From contig CAYOQJ010000120.1 of assembly GCA_964406095.1 (NCBI GenBank), positions 1 to 64,000 of the forward strand: DNA of 64,000 nt. Direction: 5' to 3'. Below, one piece after another: positions 52,720-61,097 of the stretch (the first letter of the stretch is position 1; each line of letters begins with the position of its first letter). The position numbers and the translations under genes are program-made. The DNA is from M55B167 sp964406095. GTDB lineage: Bacteria > Verrucomicrobiota > Kiritimatiellia > RFP12 > UBA1067. The notes under the pieces are model-generated. The model did not search any database and was not told the DNA's origin. It was given only the letters and a program-made list of their open reading frames with translations.

Positions 52720-52911
52720 GGGTTAGGGAAGTTTTAAAGTTCGAGAGTTCTAAAGTTAGTTAAAGTGTCCAGTCCTGATTTAAAGTTGTCACTTTTTTCT
52801 TCATTTCTTTGTTGCTTTTTTTACTCTCGCCATTGTGGCGACTGTGTCGTCGCAATAAACATATCATTAGTTGATACTGGCGAACAGGTGGCGTATCTGC
52901 TACACTGCACC

Positions 52912-53418
52912 ATGTTCAATCGTAATTTAATAGTGGCGGTTCTGATTGCCGCACTCTGTATTTATGCTGTTGTTTGGTGGAGAGGTCGACCTCTTCATCA
53001 AGCAAGCCGTGTTCTGAACAAAGCGGCGCAGGTGGCCTCTGTTACATCTGAGGACAATGAGATCAAACGAAGGATGAAGGCACTCGCACTGCGTGATTTT
53101 GTCGGCTATGAACTGCATGTCGATGTCGAGGATGTGGCGCGGAATGTTGATTTGATGCAGGAGGATGTTGTGACCGCCTGGCTTTATGCGGTTGGATTGA
53201 ACCGCTATTTGACGATTGAAATAAACGAGATTGAACTGATTTCGACCGATGATGAACGGATTGCAGTCCGTGCTCTGGCGGATGTTGACTCCAATTATGA
53301 AAGGGGTGTCTATTCCAAGGTTTATCCGGTCGAGATCGAGTTATTGAAGGTGGAGCGTAAGCTACGTGTCAGCTCCCTTAAAACGAGTTTGCAGTTCCCA
53401 TTAGAGGTGATCGAATAA
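52912..53418 (+). CDS. Hypothetical membrane-anchored protein
   Basis: A 168-residue protein: an N-terminal membrane helix (NLIVAVLIAALCIYAVVWW), then a mixed charged domain with many D, E, V residues and a C-terminal beta-rich part (YSKVYPVEIELLKVERKLRV). No family recognised. TTGATA (52871-52876) and TATCTG (52894-52899), 17 bases apart, form a possible promoter whose transcript would start only a few bases before the ATG, so the mRNA may be nearly leaderless. The stop and the next start share one base (TAATG), so the two genes form a unit. Confidence 0.7.
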   Translation: MFNRNLIVAVLIAALCIYAVVWWRGRPLHQASRVLNKAAQVASVTSEDNEIKRRMKALALRDFVGYELHVDVEDVARNVDLMQEDVVTAWLYAVGLNRYLTIEINEIELISTDDERIAVRALADVDSNYERGVYSKVYPVEIELLKVERKLRVSSLKTSLQFPLEVIE

Positions 53419-54770
53419 TGAGAGAAATCGCAGGCTGGACAGTGATTGCAACGCTGTGCTGTTTGGTGAGGGCAACTGAATTTATACAGCCCGCCGAATG
53501 GAATATTGTCAGAACAAACGCGGTCAGGCAGTGGCAGGCAAGCAAACAGCAAATGAAGAGTGATGATCTGCTGGTGTTGAACGGGGTCATGGCTGATAAA
53601 CGAAGCGGCGAGGTGCGGCTACTGGCCGAGGCGGTAGGACACAGCAGCGATACGATCGTTGAATTTCTGTTGATCGGTCCTCGTAGTGATCGTGCCTATG
53701 AATCTGTTGCTGTCACAATTGCCGCGCCTGATGCGATTGTCAGGGCAGTGGAGTTCACAGGTGTGAAAAGAGGGGATTGCGTTGATGGACGGAACTTTCG
53801 TTTCGTGCCGCGCGGGGAACGTTTCCGATTTGCATTCCGTCTTCTGGATTCAAATGAGGCTGAACAATCGCTCAGCACTCTGCTGCGCGAGAGTGAATCC
53901 GATGATTCCCTGTTGAACGAGGACGGCTTTGTCTTCGCTGGCGGTGAGTGGAAGATGCGGGATGGTGTGCTGAGCTGTGTCACCGCAACCGTTTCCCCCT
54001 GTGCGGTGGTCTCGCTTTATAACGAGAAATCCATCTTTGATCTGCCTTTTCAAGCGGGACAGAGTGAAGTCTACGGTCGCTTTAAAATGCGACGGAAGCT
54101 ACCGCAGGGCACGCTTTTGGAGATAATCCTGCGTCCGGTCGAGGGCACCACCGTTCTTTCGTTGGATGCCACTGCACTCGCATCTGAAAGCGGTATTCGG
54201 CTGAAGCTAACTGATTCTGAGGGCGAGATCAATCAGACCTCAGCTTTAAAAGATGCGCTTGAGTGGCTACGTAGTAAAAGGGAAGGTGGAGCTGAGCTCT
54301 ATCTCCGGCTGAAATTTGACCTGGCGCTGACACTGCGCCAGGCCCGCGAGATCGCTGCAGTTTTTGATCTGCTGGACGGTCAGGGGCTGCACCTCTACGG
54401 CAAGGTTGATCAGAGTATTTATTACAAGGCCTTTCTGCCGCGTAATGAGTGGCGTAAGCGGGAGAGCCGTGTTCCTCAGCCATTTGAGCTGCGTATAACC
54501 CGGAACGAGGAAAATAAGATTAAGCGCAAATTCATCTTCATTGAAGAGGATTGGAGTGTCGAGGGACTCGACCCCGCTTTGACACCGCATGAGTTCGATT
54601 GCAGCAGTTGGGATGAACTGCCGGGGTTGCTTGAAAAGAGTGCCGGCCCGGAAAACAAGGTGCGGGTTCTTTTCGTTTTCGCGCCCCATGATATGCCGCT
54701 GCGTGAATTTATGCCAGGTATTAACGCGCTCTCAGCGCAGTTGCCGCTTGTGCATGTTTTCAACGAATAA
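53418..54770 (+). CDS. Secreted hypothetical protein with YdjY-like region
   Basis: A 450-residue protein with an N-terminal signal-like segment (WTVIATLCCLVRA). Residues about 75-130 (IVEFLLIGPRSDRAYESVAV, then PDAIVRAVEFTGVKRGD) resemble the YdjY domain found in secreted proteins of planctomycetes and relatives; this is a weak, by-eye match. The remainder is unrecognised and has no catalytic motif I can name. Coupled by a one-base overlap to the membrane protein upstream and followed after 17 bp by a beta-mannosidase gene. Confidence 0.7.
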   Translation: MREIAGWTVIATLCCLVRATEFIQPAEWNIVRTNAVRQWQASKQQMKSDDLLVLNGVMADKRSGEVRLLAEAVGHSSDTIVEFLLIGPRSDRAYESVAVTIAAPDAIVRAVEFTGVKRGDCVDGRNFRFVPRGERFRFAFRLLDSNEAEQSLSTLLRESESDDSLLNEDGFVFAGGEWKMRDGVLSCVTATVSPCAVVSLYNEKSIFDLPFQAGQSEVYGRFKMRRKLPQGTLLEIILRPVEGTTVLSLDATALASESGIRLKLTDSEGEINQTSALKDALEWLRSKREGGAELYLRLKFDLALTLRQAREIAAVFDLLDGQGLHLYGKVDQSIYYKAFLPRNEWRKRESRVPQPFELRITRNEENKIKRKFIFIEEDWSVEGLDPALTPHEFDCSSWDELPGLLEKSAGPENKVRVLFVFAPHDMPLREFMPGINALSAQLPLVHVFNE

Positions 54771-54787
54771 AAGAATAGGATGTTTTG

Positions 54788-57370
54788 ATGATGTTGCGAA
54801 GAATTATTTTTGGATTGCTGTTCTGTTGCGTTTTGATCGATCAGGTCGGCTTGGGTGCAGTAGGGCAACTGTCACTTAACGACAACTGGAAAGTCAAGCA
54901 GGTCAGAGGACGCAATTGGTATCCGGCTCAGGTGCCGGGGGTGGTGCAGAGCGACCTGATGCGCAATGATATTATTTCCGATCCTTTTGTTGGCATGAAC
55001 GAACGTGCTGTGCAATGGGTGGATAAAGAGGATTGGGTGTACGAGACCACCTTTGAGTTGGGCACCGATTTACTTGAACACGATAATCTGCGATTGGTTT
55101 TCGAGGGACTGGACACCTATGCCGATGTCTACCTGAATGAAGTGAAGGTGATTGAGGCCGATAATATGTTTCGGTGCTGGCGTGCCGGCTGCAAGGAACT
55201 CCTGTTGCCGGGTGAAAATACGCTACGGGTCTGTTTTCATTCTCCGATCAAACGCGATCTGCCCAAATTTCTAGCACTTGATTATGAGTACCCTGCGTTG
55301 AACGATCAATCGGAAAACGGGGGGATTCTGAACTATAAAGTCAGCGTTTTCGCTCGCAAAGCAGGTTATAACTATGGTTGGGACTGGGGGCCGCGGCTGG
55401 TTACAATGGGCATCTGGCGTCCGGTTTATCTTGAGTACTGGAATACGATGCGTCTCGAGGATGTCCATATCTCAACCTCCGAGGTTTCCAAGCGTTCCGC
55501 ACGTATCGATGTAGAAATTGAATTAGATTCACTGCGCTCCTGCTCGGGCCGGTTTCAGATCAGTAATGCGACCAGCGGTCTGATCTATGCCGAACGCCCG
55601 GTTACAATCATCCGGGGTTCCAATCGTTTTAATCAAGCTTTTATATTGAAGAATCCCCGCCTTTGGTGGAGTAACGGATTGGGAAGTCCGACGCTCTATG
55701 ATTTCAAGGTGACCGTTGTTGCTGACGGGAGGGTTTATGACAGCCGGACAGTTCCCGTCGGCATCCGTTCAATCCGCCTGGTGACCGAGCGTGATATGAA
55801 TGGCAGGGGCTCAAGCTTCTATTTTGAGCTCAATGGTGAACCGGTGTTTATGAAAGGGGCCAACTATATTCCCAACGACAGCTTTATGCCTCGTGTTTCC
55901 AAAGAGCGCTATCGTAATGTAATTGCGCGTGCGGTAGATGCCAATATGAATATGCTGCGCGTCTGGGGTGGCGGCATCTACGAGGATGATTATTTTTATG
56001 AGTTGTGTGACCGCAACGGCATTCTGATCTGGCAGGATTTTATGTTTGCCTGTAGCCTCTACCCTTGCGACGATCAGATGGCTGCGAATATCCGTGCCGA
56101 AGCGGTTGATAATGTGAAAAGGCTGCGCAATCATGCCTGCATCGCCCTGTGGTGCGGCAATAACGAGATGAACGAGGGCTGGCACTGCTGGGGTTGGAAA
56201 CAGCGCTTTACCAAGCTGGGTCTGGCAGATAAGGTGCTGGGGGAATATAATCGTGTTTTTCTGGATATTCTGCCCTCCGTGGTCAAGACATATGATCCCG
56301 AAACAGACTACCGCTCGAGTTCGCCTTACAGCGACCTGTATCCCTCTGAACGTAATGACCTCTCCGGAGATCGTCACAACTGGGATGTCTGGCATGGACA
56401 GGCCCCCTTTACCGTTTATGAGCAGGCCGTTCCGCGTTTCATGAGCGAATACGGATTTCAGTCATTTCCGCAACTCTCTACCGTCAAACGCTATAATCCG
56501 GATGAGAAACATTGGGATATTGAATCGGATGTTATGCTGGCTCATCAGCGTCATCCACGCGGCAATGAACTCATCCGCATCTACATGGAACGCAACTACC
56601 GGGAACCGAAAGATTTTGAAAGCTTTCTTTATATGAGTCAGTTGCTGCAGGCCGATGGAATGCGGCTTGCTATCGAAGCACATCGCCGCAATATGCCCTA
56701 CTGTATGGGAACGCTCTACTGGCAGCACAACGACTGCTGGCCGGTGGCATCCTGGTCTACCTCGGATTATTACGGCAACTGGAAGGCCGCGCATTACAGA
56801 GTGCGTGCTGGCTTTGAAGATGTAATCGTTTCACTGACCCGCGCTGACGATCGGCTGCAGCTATATCTGGTTTCGGATCTGCGTCAGCCTCTTTCCGGTA
56901 TGATAAATTTACGGATGCTTGATCTCTCCGGTAATCTTTTGCGCGAACGCTCCGAAAAAGTCGGCCTCGGAGCCAACACCGCCAACAGAGTTCTGGATAT
57001 CGATTACTATGATTTTATGGCATCAAACGCACCGGAAAAGGTGGTGCTTCATACTACCTTTGAGTCCGGAGAGATCAGGGTACAAAGTTTAAATTTTCTC
57101 ACGCCGCTCAGGCAGGTCGATCTGCCCTTGGCATCGTTGCAAACCGATATATCGGCATTCAAGGGTGGTTTTTCAATCTGTGTGTCGAGCGATCTGTTCG
57201 CCCGCGGGGTCTATCTCTCCGTTGACCACGAAAAGCCGCTGTTTTTCAGCGATAATTACTTTGACCTTCTACCGAGAGAGAAGAAAATTGTAGTTGTGCG
57301 TACATCGATGAGCGAGTATGAATTCCGTAGTCGGCTGCGGGTTATTTCAATGTGCGACGCTGTTGATTAA
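54788..57370 (+). CDS. Secreted beta-mannosidase, glycoside hydrolase family 2
   Basis: An 860-residue GH2 enzyme with a signal peptide. The N-terminal sugar-binding domain (LSLNDNWKVKQVRGRNWYPA, FEGLDTYADVYLN) and the TIM barrel carry GYNYGWDWGPR, typical of beta-mannosidases. The acid/base is E460 in CGNNEMNEGW and the nucleophile E554 in FMSEYGFQSFP. It releases mannose from beta-mannosides such as mannan or N-glycan cores. AGGA precedes ATG 54788. It complements the GH99-like (alpha-mannosidase-type) genes elsewhere in the window. Confidence 0.94.
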   Translation: MMLRRIIFGLLFCCVLIDQVGLGAVGQLSLNDNWKVKQVRGRNWYPAQVPGVVQSDLMRNDIISDPFVGMNERAVQWVDKEDWVYETTFELGTDLLEHDNLRLVFEGLDTYADVYLNEVKVIEADNMFRCWRAGCKELLLPGENTLRVCFHSPIKRDLPKFLALDYEYPALNDQSENGGILNYKVSVFARKAGYNYGWDWGPRLVTMGIWRPVYLEYWNTMRLEDVHISTSEVSKRSARIDVEIELDSLRSCSGRFQISNATSGLIYAERPVTIIRGSNRFNQAFILKNPRLWWSNGLGSPTLYDFKVTVVADGRVYDSRTVPVGIRSIRLVTERDMNGRGSSFYFELNGEPVFMKGANYIPNDSFMPRVSKERYRNVIARAVDANMNMLRVWGGGIYEDDYFYELCDRNGILIWQDFMFACSLYPCDDQMAANIRAEAVDNVKRLRNHACIALWCGNNEMNEGWHCWGWKQRFTKLGLADKVLGEYNRVFLDILPSVVKTYDPETDYRSSSPYSDLYPSERNDLSGDRHNWDVWHGQAPFTVYEQAVPRFMSEYGFQSFPQLSTVKRYNPDEKHWDIESDVMLAHQRHPRGNELIRIYMERNYREPKDFESFLYMSQLLQADGMRLAIEAHRRNMPYCMGTLYWQHNDCWPVASWSTSDYYGNWKAAHYRVRAGFEDVIVSLTRADDRLQLYLVSDLRQPLSGMINLRMLDLSGNLLRERSEKVGLGANTANRVLDIDYYDFMASNAPEKVVLHTTFESGEIRVQSLNFLTPLRQVDLPLASLQTDISAFKGGFSICVSSDLFARGVYLSVDHEKPLFFSDNYFDLLPREKKIVVVRTSMSEYEFRSRLRVISMCDAVD

Positions 57371-57461
57371 CCCGGCTTTCTATGCTGATTCTTAGCCCAA
57401 AAACCGGCCAGAATTGTTTGCGCTGCAAAAAACTCGGTTAAAATTGGAGATAGAGTGTAGG

Positions 57462-59192
57462 ATGTATGTGCCTTGCAAAGATGAGGTAGTTCTGCGGGGT
57501 GGTGACGGATGCTGGCTGAGTTTCAGAAATCCGCTAAGCGTTTTGCGTGCGGATAGGCATGACCAAGTCATACCAGTGCTGAATGAAGCTGCCAGTTGCG
57601 GAAAATGGGCCGTCGGGTTTGTTAGTTACGAAGCGGCCCACGCATTCGATCATGCATTTCCCGCGAGGAAAATTAATTTACCGCTGGTTTGGTTCGGTGT
57701 GTACGATAAGCCATTGAAAATTGATCTGCCCGCAGTGCCGGAACCCGGCCCGTTGAAATGGCGGTGTGACCAGACACAACGGGAATATTCGGAAAAAGTC
57801 GCAAGAATTAAACATTATATTGCCGAGGGTGACACTTATCAGGTGAACTACACACTCAGAGTTAAGAGCTCCCTCAATGATCCCTGGCAGTTTTTTGTCA
57901 GCCGTTTGTCTAATTCGCGATTCAGTGCTTATATCAGAACTGCGGATCAAATTGTCTGCAGTTCGTCGCCCGAGCTTTTTTTTGAACTGAACAACAAGCT
58001 TGTTATCTGCCAGCCGATGAAGGGAACGGCGCGCGGCAGAGAAGACCTGCTAAATTCCGCGAAAGATCGTGCTGAAAATGTCATGATAGTGGATATGATC
58101 CGTAACGATCTCGGACGAATCTGTTCCCCGGGCTCGATTGTCGCCAATCCTCTTTTTGCGGTGGAGAGGTGGGGTGATATTCATCAGATGACCTCCACGG
58201 TCAGTGGCCTGACATCTGCCACCCTGACAGAAATTTTCGCAGCTCTTTTCCCTTGTGCTTCGATAACCGGTGCGCCTAAGTGCGCGAGCATGAAGATTAT
58301 TGATGAACTGGAATCTTCCGCCCGGGGTGTCTATTGCGGTGCTGTCGGGTATATCGCACCTGGGCGTCAGGCTTGTTTCAGTGTCGCTATCCGCACTGTG
58401 CAGATCGAACAATCCGATGGCGTTGCCACTTACGGCGCGGGGGGAGGAATTGTCTGGGCTTCACAACCCGTGGCGGAGTGGTGCGAGTGCACACTCAAAA
58501 CTGAAGTGCTGCATGCGGATACTGGCGGCATTGTTGATCCGGCAGTATGCGAAGTCAGCGCGACAAACAGAGAGTACACTGAACATCGACTTGACTTTTG
58601 TCTGTTTGAAACCATGCTTTACGATAATGGAATCATGTATGTATGTGATCACATTGATCGGCTCTCCCGTTCCGCTTTGGAACTGGGGTTTAAATTAAAT
58701 GTCGCAGAGTTGATTGATATACTTAATATTGTTTCCAGCGAACGGCTGCGATTAAGGTTGTCTTTGGCCTCGGACGGGCGAATCACAGTTGAATCCGAGC
58801 TGTTTCCGAAAGAGGACGAAAAGCTGCGCAAGGTCTGTTTTGCCGCTGAACCCGTTGATCCGCAGAACAGAATGCTTTATCATAAGACATCAAAGCGCGA
58901 AATATACAATAAAGCAAAAACTGGTTTGGCCGATGTGGACGATGTTATCCTTTGGAATAAAAGGGGTGAGGTTACCGAAAGCACGGTTGCGAATGTGGTT
59001 GCAAGCATAGATGGAGAAATGATTACTCCTCCTTTACGATGCGGCTTGTTGCCGGGCACTATGCGTGCTTCTCTATTACGGGAAGGTGTGATTAAGGAAA
59101 GGGTCATCCGATGTGATGAGCTGAATAAGGCAAGGAATCTATATCTGATTAATTCTTTGCGAGGCTGGATGAATGCCGAACTTAAAAACTGA
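57462..59192 (+). CDS. pabB: PabB-PabC fusion: aminodeoxychorismate synthase component I and lyase
   Basis: A 576-residue bifunctional folate-pathway enzyme. The N-terminal part (to about 350) is the chorismate-utilising PabB domain: GDTYQVNYTLRVKS, KGTARGREDLLNSA, IVDMIRNDLGRI, SITGAPKCASMKIIDELE and YGAGGGIVWAS. The C-terminal part is an aminotransferase class IV fold (ADC lyase, PabC): FETMLYDNG, HKTSKREIYNKA (PLP lysine in the latter) and PPLRCGLLPGTMR. Together, with a PabA amidotransferase encoded elsewhere, it makes p-aminobenzoate. The start at 57462 replaces an upstream TTG. It is unrelated to its hydrolase neighbours. Confidence 0.92.
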   Translation: MYVPCKDEVVLRGGDGCWLSFRNPLSVLRADRHDQVIPVLNEAASCGKWAVGFVSYEAAHAFDHAFPARKINLPLVWFGVYDKPLKIDLPAVPEPGPLKWRCDQTQREYSEKVARIKHYIAEGDTYQVNYTLRVKSSLNDPWQFFVSRLSNSRFSAYIRTADQIVCSSSPELFFELNNKLVICQPMKGTARGREDLLNSAKDRAENVMIVDMIRNDLGRICSPGSIVANPLFAVERWGDIHQMTSTVSGLTSATLTEIFAALFPCASITGAPKCASMKIIDELESSARGVYCGAVGYIAPGRQACFSVAIRTVQIEQSDGVATYGAGGGIVWASQPVAEWCECTLKTEVLHADTGGIVDPAVCEVSATNREYTEHRLDFCLFETMLYDNGIMYVCDHIDRLSRSALELGFKLNVAELIDILNIVSSERLRLRLSLASDGRITVESELFPKEDEKLRKVCFAAEPVDPQNRMLYHKTSKREIYNKAKTGLADVDDVILWNKRGEVTESTVANVVASIDGEMITPPLRCGLLPGTMRASLLREGVIKERVIRCDELNKARNLYLINSLRGWMNAELKN

Positions 59193-59237
59193 TTTCTGCA
59201 TATCTGCGGGCTGTATCAACAAATAAGGAAAAAAAAT

Positions 59238-61088
59238 ATGCCAGCAAATCTAAAGACAATCTGCTCTGTGATTTCATTTGCTGCGCTCATCACGCTGATT
59301 TCGTTTGGAGCGGAGATGCGTGGCGAGGGGGGGGATGTCGATGCCTTGATGAAGGCGCTGGCTGCCGCACATGTGGCACGGAACCCGACTTTTGCCGTTC
59401 CTCCGGCTGTCTACCACTTCGGACGCCGCTCTTTCACTCTGGATGAGTTTCATAACATGGAGATCGATGCGCAGGGTTCGACCTTTATCTTTGCATTGCG
59501 CGGTGGCGGAGTCCGCCTACGACGCTGCCGTAATCTGACACTCAAAAATATCTATCTGGATATGGAGAAGCCGCCGTTTATCCAGGGCACCATTCGATCG
59601 GTTGACCGGCGTAATAGAACCATCGACTTCGCGGTTGATGATGGCTTTCCCTCTCTGGCAGAGGCGGTCTTTCCCACTAAACGGGCACGCCATGTGATTA
59701 TGGATGCCGACGGTGTGCATGAAATGCCGCTGCCTGATGCGATCTGTGCCCCGCCGACCGAACTGAAATCCGGTTTGTTGCGGGCACGGGTAAACCGGCT
59801 TTTTGGTAAAGAGGGGTGCAACTTCGGCCCGGGCAACAAAATCGTGATCAATATGCGCGGTGCCGGTGGGGGGATATCGGTTTATGAATCATCGGCAGTC
59901 ACCCTCGAGGATGTGACTGTTTATGCAGCCGGTAGTTTCGCCTTTCATGAAAAGGGCAGAGCGGAGGGTGGCAATCTCTACCGACGCTGCAAGCTTGTGC
60001 CGCGCCCTGGTTCCGGCAGCATCTGGGCCGGTGCTGCCGATGCTTTCCATTCTATGAGTCAGAAGCGCGGTCCCCGCCTGGTGGACTGTGAGTTTTCCCG
60101 GGCATTCGATGACCTGATCAATATTCATGGGTTCATCAATCTGGTCATGGAAAAGCAATCCGATGATACGCTACTGCTGGCCGGCCCCTTTGGTCAGGAT
60201 TTTGATCCCGGCGACACACTCAGGTTTTATCACTATCCCGACGCGGTGCCCTGCGGCGAAGCTGAGGTGGTCTCCGTCACAGCTCTCGAAAAACCGAGCG
60301 TTAAAGAGGTTGAACAACGCGCTGCCGCTTATTTTGCCGATCTTGTGAGTACGCATAATCCAGTCAGAAGTTTTCACGGTGCGCTTGTGCTGGTTAAACT
60401 TGATCGTCCGGTGGCAGTCAAAGCCTTCGATCTGGCGGTAGCTTCAACCTATGCCTGTCGCGGTGCCGTAATTGAAAACTGCCATCTACATCATGGCCAC
60501 GTACGCGGCATCCTGATCAAAAGTCCCGAGGCTACCCTTCGCAACTGCACGATCGAGCATATCCACCGTTACGGAATCGTGCTCTTTGCCGAGCAGTATT
60601 GGATGGAAGGACCCTTTCCGCGCGGCATTGAAATTCTGAACAACACGTTGGTGAACTGCGGCTTCTCTTCGTTGAGTGAGAGTGCCTCACTGGCCGCCTT
60701 TAGCGCCTTCGGAGTGCCGCGCCACTCTCTTGCCCATGCCTACAATATCCGCGATATCACGATCTCCGGCAATACCGTCAGAGATGCACCCGGTATCGCC
60801 GTCAAGCTGGCCAATGTCGATGGTGCTCGCATTGAGAATAATACCTTCATAAATCCGCTGTGTAAAATGCGCCAGGGGCAGAGTTTTGATTTAACCGCTG
60901 ATATTCCGGCGGATGTCCTCAATGATGTGATGCGTACGCCCTATTACGGCATAGTCACACTAAGTAGCCGCAATGTGCAGTGTAATGGCAACCGTGCCGA
61001 AAACACACCACCCTTCTGGCGTGATATGGTCGGAGTAGGCACCTGGTCTGAAAAGATTGAGGTTGAAATTCCCGCAGAAAAACAATAA
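59238..61088 (+). CDS. Secreted right-handed beta-helix protein, GH110-like
   Basis: A 616-residue protein with a signal peptide (ISFAALITLISFGA) and a right-handed beta-helix. The segments RRCRNLTLKNIYLDME, LRNCTIEHIHRYGIVLFAEQ and IEILNNTLVNCG are helix rungs. DAFHSMSQKRGP and CEFSRAFDDLINIHGF resemble the region around the catalytic aspartates of GH110 alpha-1,3-galactosidases. GH110 is therefore the best guess; a lyase or epimerase with the same fold is possible. It neighbours a sialidase-like gene, a combination that would suit mucin-type or algal glycans. Confidence 0.72.
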   Translation: MPANLKTICSVISFAALITLISFGAEMRGEGGDVDALMKALAAAHVARNPTFAVPPAVYHFGRRSFTLDEFHNMEIDAQGSTFIFALRGGGVRLRRCRNLTLKNIYLDMEKPPFIQGTIRSVDRRNRTIDFAVDDGFPSLAEAVFPTKRARHVIMDADGVHEMPLPDAICAPPTELKSGLLRARVNRLFGKEGCNFGPGNKIVINMRGAGGGISVYESSAVTLEDVTVYAAGSFAFHEKGRAEGGNLYRRCKLVPRPGSGSIWAGAADAFHSMSQKRGPRLVDCEFSRAFDDLINIHGFINLVMEKQSDDTLLLAGPFGQDFDPGDTLRFYHYPDAVPCGEAEVVSVTALEKPSVKEVEQRAAAYFADLVSTHNPVRSFHGALVLVKLDRPVAVKAFDLAVASTYACRGAVIENCHLHHGHVRGILIKSPEATLRNCTIEHIHRYGIVLFAEQYWMEGPFPRGIEILNNTLVNCGFSSLSESASLAAFSAFGVPRHSLAHAYNIRDITISGNTVRDAPGIAVKLANVDGARIENNTFINPLCKMRQGQSFDLTADIPADVLNDVMRTPYYGIVTLSSRNVQCNGNRAENTPPFWRDMVGVGTWSEKIEVEIPAEKQ

Positions 61089-61097
61089 AATCTGACC

